Assembly (NCBI RefSeq): GCF_029906345.1
Contig: NZ_JARYGY010000003.1
Location: 124,001 to 188,000, forward strand
Direction: 5' to 3'
Length of the DNA: 64,000 nt
Source of the DNA: Aquimarina mycalae
Lineage (GTDB): Bacteria > Bacteroidota > Bacteroidia > Flavobacteriales > Flavobacteriaceae
Shown one piece after another: positions 53,172 to 62,008 of this stretch. Below the pieces are notes generated by a model. It worked only from the letters and a program-made list of their open reading frames with translations. It ran no database searches and was not told the origin of the DNA. Numbering within the stretch: position 1 is the stretch's first letter; the number at the start of each line of letters is the position of its first letter. Position numbers and translations under genes: made by a program.

Positions 53172-53217
53172 GCTGCAAAAATAGTATAATTAAAATATTA
53201 AAAAACTAAACTTAGTT

Positions 53218-53679
53218 TTATTTATTCTCTCCTGTATTATTCATTTTTTTTACAAAATATTCTCTTCTCTTTTGTAGGCTATCCATATTAATTACTTTAC
53301 TAAAGGAATCATCAAACATGCTCGATTTTTGATTAATGATAGTTGTAATATTATTCAGTACAGAATCCATTTGATATTTTTGTTTATCAAATTCTGACTT
53401 AGTAATTCGATCTTTTCTGAGTTTTCTTTTTAATCTCTTAAGATTAATTTGATTTTTGATTTTAATATCTTCTGCTAATTTTAGGTAGGGATTTAGTGCT
53501 AAATTATTAGCAATTTTAAAAATTCTAATTTGGCTATTTCCTTTATAAATAAGACTATCAATAACAGTTATAGAATCTTTATAATTTATTTTCAATTCAT
53601 CTTCCTGTGCAATTACATGGCTTAAAAACATGGATAAAAAACATACCATCAACTTTATGAATAATGATTTTACAATCAT
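53218..53679 (-). CDS. Small secreted hypothetical protein
   Basis: A 153-residue protein. The N-terminal 24 residues (MIVKSLFIKLMVCFLSMFLS) look like a signal peptide ending at HVIAQ. The rest is Lys/Asn-rich, mostly helical, with a KNQINLKRLKRKLRKDR stretch and a C-terminal charged helix. No family or catalytic motif is recognised. It lies between rnpB and dnaX, transcribed on the same strand as rnpB and divergent from dnaX. Confidence 0.6.
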   Translation of the reverse strand: MIVKSLFIKLMVCFLSMFLSHVIAQEDELKINYKDSITVIDSLIYKGNSQIRIFKIANNLALNPYLKLAEDIKIKNQINLKRLKRKLRKDRITKSEFDKQKYQMDSVLNNITTIINQKSSMFDDSFSKVINMDSLQKRREYFVKKMNNTGENK

Positions 53680-53829
53680 GAATAATAGATTTATAATTTT
53701 AGGAGGTAAATATATTTTGGTTCAAATAAAAAATACTCACCATATTTGGTGATATTGTTTTTTTGCCAATCTTGTTAATAACTCGGTATAAAAACCAAAT
53801 CCAACAATTCTTTATTTCCAATCAATTTT

Positions 53830-53837
53830 TAACTTTG
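53830..53837 (+). promoter_or_regulatory. -7 box five bases before the dnaX start
   Basis: TAACTTTG is a perfect TAnnTTTG match, with five bases between it and the ATG at 53843. If used, dnaX mRNA would be nearly leaderless. Confidence 0.45.
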
Positions 53838-53842
53838 TATCG

Positions 53843-55642
53843 ATGGAGCATTTTATAGTTTCTGCGCGTAAATACAGACCTCAAACCTTTAAGGATGTTG
53901 TGGGGCAACAGGCTATTACCAATACGTTACTTAATGCTATTGAGAATAATCATCTTGCTCAGGCCTTATTATTCACTGGTCCTAGAGGTGTTGGTAAAAC
54001 TTCTTGTGCTCGGATTCTTGCTAAAACTATTAATCAAGATGGTGATGAACATGCAGATGAGGATTTTGCATTTAATATTTTTGAGTTAGATGCAGCTTCA
54101 AATAATTCTGTAGATGATATCAGAAGTCTTATTGATCAGGTTCGTATTCCTCCACAAGTTGGTAAATACAAGGTATATATTATAGATGAGGTGCATATGC
54201 TCTCTCAGGCAGCTTTTAATGCTTTTTTAAAAACATTAGAAGAACCACCTAAACACGCAATTTTTATTCTTGCAACCACAGAAAAACATAAAATTATACC
54301 AACGATATTATCTCGTTGCCAGATTTTTGATTTTAAAAGAATTACTGTTACAGATGCAAAAAATCATCTAATGCAGGTTGCCAAAAGTGAAGACATTACT
54401 GCAGATGAAGATGCGTTGCAAATTATTGCTCAAAAAGCAGATGGTGCTATGCGTGATGCCTTATCTATTTTTGATAGGGTTGTAAGTTTTAGTGGTAAAA
54501 ACCTGACAAGACAAGCGGTTACAGAGAACCTTAATGTATTAGATTACGAAACATATTTTAAGACAACAGATCTGATATTGCAAAATAACATTCCGCAGCT
54601 TCTCATAGAATTTAATGAAATTCTTGCTCAAGGATTTGATGGTCATCATTTTATTGCAGGACTGGCATCTCACTTTAGGGATCTATTAGTGTGTAAAAAT
54701 CAAGCGACTATTAATTTGCTAGAAGTAGGTGAACAAACTAAAGCAAAATATCTAGAACAATCACAGCAATCTCCTCATCCTTTTCTTATAAAAGGTATTG
54801 AGCTCGCTAACGATTGTGATCTAAAATATAAAACAAGTCGCAATCAACGACTTTTGGTTGAACTCTGTTTAATGCAACTTGCCTCTGTTCTTACTAAAGA
54901 CGGAGAAAAAAAAAATGACCAGCCCTACATAATTCCTCCAGATTATTTTAAGGAAAAAGGCATACAACCTATAAAGATTTCACCAGAACTTAAGGAGAAA
55001 GCTGAAGAAAAAACAGTCAATACAGCACCCGAAAATGATACGGTTACAGAAATTTCTAAAACACCTATCATATCCAATTCAATTGATACAGAAGTGCTAG
55101 AAAAAGCTGCTGTACATACTATTTCTGAGAAAACAGAAACTGCGGCAGCCTCAGAACCTAAACCTATATTAAAACAAAGAGAACACAGAACATCTGGATT
55201 ATCTCTTAGTAGTATTCGAAAGAAAAAAGAACACGAAGAGAAAAAAGTAGATACTATTGTAGACCCTAAAAACCTTCCTAGTGATGATTTTACAGAATCT
55301 GAAATGCAAACTGCTTGGGAAGAATATGGTAAAATGCAGGATAAAAAAGGAGAAAGAATCATTGGATCCATGTTTGCCATGAATATCCCAACATTAGTTG
55401 AAGGTAAAATTCACTTAGAATTACCAAATCAATCCATGAAAGTCGATATGGAAAGTGCACTTCCTGGGTTATTTCAGTTTCTTTACAAAAAACTAAATAA
55501 TTATAGTGTTGCACTAGATATTAAAGTAAATGAGGAAGCTTCTAAAAAATATGCCTTTACTCCACAGGATAAATATGAAAAACTTAGAGAGAAAAATCCA
55601 CTAATTGACAAATTACGATCTGATTTTGATTTGGATATATAA
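53843..55642 (+). CDS. dnaX: DNA polymerase III subunit gamma/tau
   Basis: A 599-residue clamp-loader subunit. AAA+ domain at 1-240 with Walker A GPRGVGKTSC, Walker B IIDEVHML, SRC motif LSRCQIFDF and sensor-like GAMRDALSIFDR. The Cys4 zinc module normally found between Walker A and B is missing: the segment ILAKTINQDGDEHADEDFAF has no cysteine, as is usual in Flavobacteria. A central linker of low complexity and a C-terminal tau-type domain follow. It loads the sliding clamp and links the polymerase to the replication fork. Confidence 0.96.
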   Translation: MEHFIVSARKYRPQTFKDVVGQQAITNTLLNAIENNHLAQALLFTGPRGVGKTSCARILAKTINQDGDEHADEDFAFNIFELDAASNNSVDDIRSLIDQVRIPPQVGKYKVYIIDEVHMLSQAAFNAFLKTLEEPPKHAIFILATTEKHKIIPTILSRCQIFDFKRITVTDAKNHLMQVAKSEDITADEDALQIIAQKADGAMRDALSIFDRVVSFSGKNLTRQAVTENLNVLDYETYFKTTDLILQNNIPQLLIEFNEILAQGFDGHHFIAGLASHFRDLLVCKNQATINLLEVGEQTKAKYLEQSQQSPHPFLIKGIELANDCDLKYKTSRNQRLLVELCLMQLASVLTKDGEKKNDQPYIIPPDYFKEKGIQPIKISPELKEKAEEKTVNTAPENDTVTEISKTPIISNSIDTEVLEKAAVHTISEKTETAAASEPKPILKQREHRTSGLSLSSIRKKKEHEEKKVDTIVDPKNLPSDDFTESEMQTAWEEYGKMQDKKGERIIGSMFAMNIPTLVEGKIHLELPNQSMKVDMESALPGLFQFLYKKLNNYSVALDIKVNEEASKKYAFTPQDKYEKLREKNPLIDKLRSDFDLDI

Positions 55643-55700
55643 GTTAGTTTACAAGATATAATATTACTACTCTCTCTAATAATAAAAGGAATAACTAACT

Positions 55701-56684
55701 ATGAACTCTCTAAAACCAATACCAAACCTAAAAAAATTATCTACTCAACTACTAGAAGAAGATTTAACTCACGAAGATAGTATTACGATTATCAATGAGA
55801 TTCATGGATATTTTAATGAAATAACTACTATTTCTGGGTATGATATGGAATTTAAACATTTAGCTGCAGTTCCTACTGCTAGTGGTATGGCATTATCTTT
55901 AAATCATGCAGCGCAATGCTTGTTAGATTATAAAAGAACCATTAAGTTTTTAAAGGGACTTGTTTCCGCTATAAAGGATGCTCAAAAAGAAAAACCAAAC
56001 CAAACTATCCAAATATTCTATGCTGGTTGTGGTCCTTATGCTCCATTTATCACACTGGTAGCGCCATTATTTGATATATCAGAGGTACAATTTTCTTTAT
56101 TAGAAATCAATAAAGAATCGCTCGATTATGCAAAAAAGCTAATTAATGAATTATCATTGACAAAATACATCAAAGGATATTATCAAGCTGATGCTGTAAC
56201 TTTTACAATTCCTGATCCAAATACATTTGATATTCTTTATAGTGAAACTTTAGACGCTTTATTATTTAGAGAATCCTATGTACCTATTTTAGCTAGTATG
56301 CTTCCTCAGTTATCTCCTGATATTACAGTAATCCCTACTAATGTATTATTAAAAGTGGATGTAATTAGTAATAACACTAATGATGCATCTTCTGATACTA
56401 AAACATACACTATTTTTGATACTCGCCAAGCTATAGGTTCTATAGAAACAGAATTGCCTCAGGGATTTACTGCTACAGATATATTATTCGAATCTAATAA
56501 GAGTAATGATCAAATCATTATTGATACTGAAGTACATATCTACGAAAATCTACGATTGACAAGAGGAGAATCTTCTTTGACCATACCCTATGAGATACCC
56601 TTAGAAAATCCAACATCACATAAAAAAATATCCTTTACTTACCTGCTTACACCTCAAGTAGGTTTAAAATATGAGTTTTTATAA
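55701..56684 (+). CDS. Class I SAM-dependent methyltransferase-like protein
   Basis: A 327-residue protein with an N-terminal helical region (1-100) and a Rossmann-like SAM-binding domain: motif I IFYAGCGPYAPF at about 110-121, then the acidic end of beta2 (SLLEINKES) and a motif with YQADAVTF and YSETLDALLF, similar to methyltransferases of the PRMT-like and protein N-methyl class. The C-terminal domain is beta-rich. Substrate unknown. The gene lies 58 bases after dnaX and 81 bases before miaE copy 2, all on the plus strand. Confidence 0.72.
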   Translation: MNSLKPIPNLKKLSTQLLEEDLTHEDSITIINEIHGYFNEITTISGYDMEFKHLAAVPTASGMALSLNHAAQCLLDYKRTIKFLKGLVSAIKDAQKEKPNQTIQIFYAGCGPYAPFITLVAPLFDISEVQFSLLEINKESLDYAKKLINELSLTKYIKGYYQADAVTFTIPDPNTFDILYSETLDALLFRESYVPILASMLPQLSPDITVIPTNVLLKVDVISNNTNDASSDTKTYTIFDTRQAIGSIETELPQGFTATDILFESNKSNDQIIIDTEVHIYENLRLTRGESSLTIPYEIPLENPTSHKKISFTYLLTPQVGLKYEFL

Positions 56685-56765
56685 TTAAAAAGCTTCTCTT
56701 TGCTGAATTAGTTTTAAAGGCTTCAAAACATTAATTTTGCTTTAATAAATTACAAAAGATAGTAT

Positions 56766-57347
56766 ATGCTTGGTCTAAAACTTCCTACCGACCCAAGATG
56801 GGTAAATATTGTAGAAAAAAACATTGAGGAAATCCTTACGGATCATGCATATTGTGAACAAAAAGCTACTTCTACAGCGATATCATTAATTGTCAGTTTT
56901 CCAGAATATACTGAGCTTGTTCAAGAAATGACAAAATTGGTAAAAGAAGAGATTAGTCATTTTAAAATGGTGCATGATAAAATTATCGCCAGAGGCTGGA
57001 CATTGGGCCGAGATCGCAAAGATGATTATGTGATCCAATTAGTTACTTTTTTCCCAAAAGGTGGTAGTAGAACTACCCAATTGGTACATCGTTTACTATA
57101 TGCTGCTTTGATAGAAGCCAGAAGTTGTGAACGTTTTAGATTGTTATCTGAAGAACTAAAAGATCAAGAGCTAGCAAAATTTTACAAAGATTTAATGGTA
57201 AGTGAAGCCAATCATTACACTATGTTTCTTGGTTTTGCGCGTACATATGGAGACCGTGAAGAAGTAGATCAAAAATGGCAAGATTTACTTACTTATGAAG
57301 CTGAGATTATGAAGGACTTAAGTAAGAAAGAGTCGATCCATGGTTAA
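56766..57347 (+). CDS. miaE: tRNA-(ms2io6A37) hydroxylase, copy 2
   Basis: A 193-residue paralogue of the protein at 39161-39745. All di-iron ligand regions are kept: IEEILTDHAYCEQKA, EEISHFKMVH, EARSCERFRLLSE and SEANHY. The proteins are clearly homologous across their length with moderate divergence outside the core. Two intact MiaE genes within 18 kb are unusual. TAATTTTG, a -7 box, lies upstream of the start. Probably cytoplasmic. Confidence 0.9.
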   Translation: MLGLKLPTDPRWVNIVEKNIEEILTDHAYCEQKATSTAISLIVSFPEYTELVQEMTKLVKEEISHFKMVHDKIIARGWTLGRDRKDDYVIQLVTFFPKGGSRTTQLVHRLLYAALIEARSCERFRLLSEELKDQELAKFYKDLMVSEANHYTMFLGFARTYGDREEVDQKWQDLLTYEAEIMKDLSKKESIHG

Positions 57348-57380
57348 TAAAAAAAGCCCACATAAAAGTGAGCTTTTTTA
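57345..57380. terminator. Terminator shared by miaE copy 2 and barrel gene
   Basis: AAAAAGCYCAC pairs with GTGRGCTTTTT; the mismatch is a T.G wobble on the minus strand. T/A runs on both sides. It serves convergent genes at 57347 and 57415. Confidence 0.85.
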
Positions 57381-57414
57381 TTATATGAAATTTGAATTTA
57401 TATATTCATTTTTT

Positions 57415-57972
57415 TTATAAACGATACCCAACAGATAATTGAATATTTCTGCTGTTACCATCTAATTCGATAGCAGAGCCATCTTTATCAAAAACATTAG
57501 ACAAACCAAATGCGTAACGCAGATCAACAAAGAAATTATCTGTAATATTAACTCCTACTCCAGCAACAGCAGCAAAATCAAATGTTCCAAAATCAGGAAT
57601 ATTAGCCTGGTTATCTTCCCATTCCCATATCTTGATTCCAGCTTGAGGTCCTAATTGAACATTAAAAAGATCTGTGATATTATATTTCAATATAATCGGA
57701 ACTTGAAGGTAGTTTACACGTAAGTCTCTATCCTTATTTCCTTGACCAGAATACTGAAATTCTGGTTGAAGTCTTAATTTTTCGGTTAAGGCAAAATCTG
57801 CCAAAAACCCTACTACGACTCCTATTCTACTCTTATCAAGATCACCTGTTATATCATCAGAACTAATTGAGCTAAAATTTGCTCCAACCCTAATTCCATA
57901 TCTAGATTCTTGCGCTTCGATAGAAGTAATTAAAGTAAAAAAAACGAAAAGTAAAAGTAAAGTTTTATTCAT
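57415..57972 (-). CDS. PorT-like outer membrane beta-barrel protein
   Basis: About 185 residues from the ATG at 57972, chosen because the signal peptide MNKTLLLLFVFFTLITSIEAQ starts there; an ORF extension upstream lacks a signal. The mature part is an eight-strand-type barrel (YGIRVGANFSSI, LRLQPEFQYSGQG, FFVDLRYAFGLSNVF, ending NIQLSVGYRL). It resembles the porin-like/PorT family of small barrels. No substrate can be inferred. Confidence 0.78.
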   Translation of the reverse strand: MNKTLLLLFVFFTLITSIEAQESRYGIRVGANFSSISSDDITGDLDKSRIGVVVGFLADFALTEKLRLQPEFQYSGQGNKDRDLRVNYLQVPIILKYNITDLFNVQLGPQAGIKIWEWEDNQANIPDFGTFDFAAVAGVGVNITDNFFVDLRYAFGLSNVFDKDGSAIELDGNSRNIQLSVGYRL

Positions 57973-58098
57973 AGCATAAGTATTAATACATATTTGGTTA
58001 CAAAGCAATTTAAGATAAAAAAATCATTTTTTTAAATCTTTTACAATTTATCGGGGAATTTTCCACTATTTTATTTAAATAAATATCAAAAAAAAGTG

Positions 58099-58998
58099 TT
58101 AGTTGTTGTTTAATTTTTCACTGTATAAAGATTTTATAATACCATCCGTAAGCCCTATTTTAGGAACATAAATTTTTCTGGCATTACTCCACTTCATAGC
58201 TGATAAGTATATTCTGGTTGCAGGTAAAATAACATCTGCTCTATCTTGATTTAGATTAAGCTCCCAGATACGCTCTTCATAAGACATTGAATTAAGTAGC
58301 TCATAATAGGTACTTAAGTACAAAAATGACAAAGGCTTACCTATACTTTTACCACTATTTTTAAATATATTATTAATATTTCCACCAGACCCTATTAAAG
58401 ATATCCTAGGATACATAGCTGTAACTCTTTTAATCCAAGCTTCTACTTCTTTCCAAATAGTTTCGGAAACTACATTATTTAAGAGTCTTACTGTTCCTAA
58501 TTTAAAAGACCTGGAATCGATAGTTTGACCATTATGATATAGAGTGAACTCTGTACTACCACCACCTACATCCACATAAAGATATGTTGCATCAGAATTG
58601 ATTAATTCATGAAGATCGGTCATTGCAATAATTGCAGCTTCATTAGAACCATCAATAATATCAATCTGTATTCCCGTTTTTTCCTTGATAAGAGCGACCA
58701 CATCTTTTCCGTTTTGAGCTTCTCTCATCGCAGAAGTTGCACACGCTTTATACCGAACTACTTTATGAGTCTTCATTAATAGTTGATACGCTTGCATGGT
58801 ATCAATCATCCTATTTATATTCTCCTCAGAAACCTTATTCGTAAGAAATACATCAGCTCCTAATCGGATAGGTACACGAACCAAACTTGTCTTCTTAAAT
58901 CTGGTTGTTTTTCCTTTCTCCTCATGAACACTGCTAATCAATAATCTAACCGCATTCGAACCAATATCAATGGCTCCATATTTTTCTATAGTCAACAA
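58099..58998 (-). CDS. ppx: Ppx/GppA-family phosphatase (exopolyphosphatase)
   Basis: A 299-residue member of the actin-fold Ppx/GppA family. N-terminal AIDIGSNAVRLLI binds phosphate, then SAMREAQNG, the NEAAIIAM glutamate region, and VDVGGGSTEF. It removes terminal phosphate from polyphosphate or pppGpp. It has no HD or C-terminal extension, so it is the short form typical of Bacteroidota. The start is TTG at 58998 (no in-frame ATG nearby), only 5 bases after the ppk1 stop. Third gene of the sixA-ppk1-ppx operon. Confidence 0.9.
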   Translation of the reverse strand: MLTIEKYGAIDIGSNAVRLLISSVHEEKGKTTRFKKTSLVRVPIRLGADVFLTNKVSEENINRMIDTMQAYQLLMKTHKVVRYKACATSAMREAQNGKDVVALIKEKTGIQIDIIDGSNEAAIIAMTDLHELINSDATYLYVDVGGGSTEFTLYHNGQTIDSRSFKLGTVRLLNNVVSETIWKEVEAWIKRVTAMYPRISLIGSGGNINNIFKNSGKSIGKPLSFLYLSTYYELLNSMSYEERIWELNLNQDRADVILPATRIYLSAMKWSNARKIYVPKIGLTDGIIKSLYSEKLNNN

Positions 58999-59003
58999 AA
59001 TAC

Positions 59004-61109
59004 TTAATTTCCTAATTTTCTTAAATAATAGTCATATGTGGCAATCTGTGATCTCACTTTTACTTTATCGTTTCTAATATAACTATTATCTTGATTTTCT
59101 GAAAGTTTCCTTGCTTTGATATTATCGCTCCAACAAATTTCAAAAGAGTCCATTAATTCTTCTTTAATATCATCATCATAAATAGGGCATGATATTTCGA
59201 CGCGTCTGTCCAAATTTCTACGCATCCAATCTGCAGAAGAAATATATACTTTTGGTGCTCCATCATTATGAAATATATACAACCTAGGATGTTCTAAAAA
59301 CTTATCTACTACGCTAATAGCTTCAATATTCTCACTCATTCCAGGAATTCCGGGAATTAAACAACAAATACCTCTAACAATCAAATTAATTTTCACTCCT
59401 GCTCTACTTGCTTCATAGAGCTTATCAATCATATCATAATCACTAAGACTATTCAATTTTAATTTAATACCAGATGGTTTGCCCGCTTTGCTATTTTGTA
59501 TTTCATTATCTATTAATTTTACTAATGAGCTTCTGGTATAATGAGGAGAAACTAATAAATGTTTATATCTGCTTACTTTATAATTAATTTCAAAAAATTT
59601 AAAAACTTTATTCGTTTCTTTTAAAATCGCTTCATTAGTAGTAAACAAGGTATAATCTGTATATATTTTTGCCGTAGATTCATTAAAGTTTCCAGTACTA
59701 ATAAATCCATATCGTTTTAACTTTCCACCTTCTTCTCTTTCTATAATGCAAGCTTTACAATGTACTTTCAATCCAGAAACTCCAAATATAAGATGTACGC
59801 CTTCTTGCTGCATTTGTTCTGCATAACCAATATTAGCTGCTTCATCGAAACGCGCTTGAAGTTCAATTTGTACGGTAACATTTTTACCATTTTTTGCAGC
59901 ATTAATCAAAGAACTTGCGATATGAGATATATTCGCCAATCGATAAATGGTAATTTTAATTGTTTTTACCTTAGGATCAATTGCTGATTCTCTTAAAAAC
60001 TTCACAGTATATGAAAACGTATGATATGGTGTATACTGTAAAAAATCTTTTTTGGCAATTTTTTCTAATAAACTTCCTTGCAAACTTAACCCAGGAATTG
60101 GTAACGGCAGTAGTGGTTGGTATATCAAACTCATTTTACCTAAATCAGGAAAATTCATGTAATCTCTACGATTGTGATATCTACCTCCTGGAATAATACT
60201 ATCCGTATTATCTACTCCCATTTTTTCCATTAAGAAATTAAGAGTATCCTTATCAATCATCTTATCGTACACGAATCGGACAGGCTCCCCATCTCTTCTA
60301 GATTTAACACTACTAGATATTTTTTGTATAAAACTTTTACTAAAATCATTGTCAAAATCGAGTTGGGCATCTCTTGTGATCTTAATCATATGTGCAGATG
60401 CACTAACATAATCAAAAATACTGAAGTTGATCTGCATACAGTATCTAATAAGATCATCCAATATAATAATATATTGTTTTCCATCTTTTTCTGGTAAAAC
60501 AACGAAACGATCTGTATTTTTCGGAATCTCAATTAAGGCATAAATTTTCTCCTTAGTTTTTTGATTTAAAATCTTTGATATCGTTCCCTCCTTAGGTACT
60601 TTATCTCTTAAAACCAATTTTACCGCAAGATACGCCACACTGTCTTTAAGATGTGGAATCTTATCCAGATCATTTAGAATATAAGTAACCAATGCAGGGC
60701 TAACTTTGTTTACAAAATATCCTCTAATAAAGCTATCTTGTTCTGGAGTAACTTGATTTTCATTTATCATGAAAATATTATGCTCTTCAAGTTTTTTTCC
60801 AATGGTTTCTATCGTTTTTAAGCTTTCTGACTGTTGCTTAATCACAGTTTTGGTAATATGTTCTAATAACTCACTTGCAGTTTTACCTTTTAGTACATTT
60901 TTACCATCTTTTCCTGCAAGATCAATTCTCTTAATAGCTGCATATCGAACCTTGAAAAACTCATCCAAATTATTAGAAAATATACCTATAAATCTTAGCC
61001 TTTCTAATAAGGGTACACTATCATCTGATGCTTCCTGTAAAACTCTGGCATTAAATTGTAACCAGCTTAATTCTCTGTTAATATACTTATTCTGTTGATT
61101 TTCTGACAT
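59004..61109 (-). CDS. ppk1: Polyphosphate kinase 1
   Basis: A 701-residue polyphosphate kinase. N-terminal helical domain (RELSWLQFNARVLQEA), middle domain, and two phospholipase-D-like C-domains. The catalytic His that forms a phospho-His intermediate lies in GLKVHCKACII, and ATP-contact Arg and Lys positions are in TIYRLANISHI and the segment VQIELQARFDEAANIGYA. It makes polyphosphate from ATP reversibly. Directly follows sixA with no gap and precedes ppx by 5 bases, so polyphosphate synthesis and breakdown are co-expressed. Confidence 0.97.
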   Translation of the reverse strand: MSENQQNKYINRELSWLQFNARVLQEASDDSVPLLERLRFIGIFSNNLDEFFKVRYAAIKRIDLAGKDGKNVLKGKTASELLEHITKTVIKQQSESLKTIETIGKKLEEHNIFMINENQVTPEQDSFIRGYFVNKVSPALVTYILNDLDKIPHLKDSVAYLAVKLVLRDKVPKEGTISKILNQKTKEKIYALIEIPKNTDRFVVLPEKDGKQYIIILDDLIRYCMQINFSIFDYVSASAHMIKITRDAQLDFDNDFSKSFIQKISSSVKSRRDGEPVRFVYDKMIDKDTLNFLMEKMGVDNTDSIIPGGRYHNRRDYMNFPDLGKMSLIYQPLLPLPIPGLSLQGSLLEKIAKKDFLQYTPYHTFSYTVKFLRESAIDPKVKTIKITIYRLANISHIASSLINAAKNGKNVTVQIELQARFDEAANIGYAEQMQQEGVHLIFGVSGLKVHCKACIIEREEGGKLKRYGFISTGNFNESTAKIYTDYTLFTTNEAILKETNKVFKFFEINYKVSRYKHLLVSPHYTRSSLVKLIDNEIQNSKAGKPSGIKLKLNSLSDYDMIDKLYEASRAGVKINLIVRGICCLIPGIPGMSENIEAISVVDKFLEHPRLYIFHNDGAPKVYISSADWMRRNLDRRVEISCPIYDDDIKEELMDSFEICWSDNIKARKLSENQDNSYIRNDKVKVRSQIATYDYYLRKLGN

Positions 61110-61595
61110 TTAACGCAATTCTTTAGGGAATAATGTAAGAAAGGTATTTCCTACAGATATACTTTTCCAATCATTTACTTCAAACTCTATTCCTACCAAT
61201 CCCGCTGTTGGAAGATTATCAATCACTTTATTTCCATATAGATTTGCTATTGAAGTAAATGCATGATTATGACCGAAAATCATCAAAGTATTAATTTCAT
61301 CACTACAACCTTTAATCACCTCCATTACCTGATGGCCATTAAAATCATAAAGTTTTGGTTCTAAACTAAATATCGAATCATCAAAATCAAGGTTGTCTAA
61401 AATAATTTTCGCAGTTGTTTTAGCTCTTTCGGCATCACTACTCAATATCTTATCTACTGATTTTACTATAGTTTTCAGCTTTTTCCCAATTAAATCAGCA
61501 TCCCTAAGACCTCGATTATTTAAAGGCCTCTTGTGGTCATCAACATCAAACTCCCAAGAGGATTTTGCATGCCTGATAATATATAAAGTTTTCAT
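61110..61595 (-). CDS. sixA: SixA-type histidine phosphatase
   Basis: A 161-residue phosphohistidine phosphatase. N-terminal RHAKSSWE (the RHG-type catalytic His motif) and a later FGHNHAFTSIAN with the second catalytic His. SixA removes phosphate from phosphohistidine on proteins; an alternative is a general phosphoglycerate-mutase-like phosphatase. It abuts ppk1 (stop next to start), so it is the first gene of the polyphosphate operon. Start ATG at 61595. Confidence 0.9.
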   Translation of the reverse strand: MKTLYIIRHAKSSWEFDVDDHKRPLNNRGLRDADLIGKKLKTIVKSVDKILSSDAERAKTTAKIILDNLDFDDSIFSLEPKLYDFNGHQVMEVIKGCSDEINTLMIFGHNHAFTSIANLYGNKVIDNLPTAGLVGIEFEVNDWKSISVGNTFLTLFPKELR

Positions 61596-62008
61596 AATTA
61601 CTAAATAATTTTGATTGAGATCGGTTTTATATACGCAAGTTTAAGAATTAGGTTTTACAATTCTGAATATAATAACATAAAAAAGTATTTAATTAAAAAG
61701 AGGTTTAACAATAATACAAATGAAACAAAGTAAACAACACATCCAATCTCATAGTACCTTTTAAAAAAAAATGCTTTAAATCAATGAAAATGAGGCCAAT
61801 AATCACATGCAGTTAATCGATAAAACCGCATTTTATATCGAAAAGAGCACTTTTTCCTTACATAATTAAATGTTAAAATTTAAATTTACCTACGGTTTCC
61901 CCTTAGTATGAAGTTGTTTACCCTTATCAATTAATACAATTTATTCGCACAAATTAAGTTAAACAAATAGGGAATAAAAAAGGAAAAGTGGAGAAAGTTT
62001 TTTATAAA
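61596..62008. other. Divergent intergenic region, no gene
   Basis: About 410 AT-rich bases between sixA and the OmpA-like gene. TCGATAAAA at 61817 and TTTTATATCGA at 61831 form a small inverted repeat with a 5-base loop. A purine-rich stretch (GGAAAAGTGGAGAAAG) at about 61982 lies 12 bases before the downstream ATG and may act as a ribosome-binding site. No RNA gene is visible. Confidence 0.5.
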
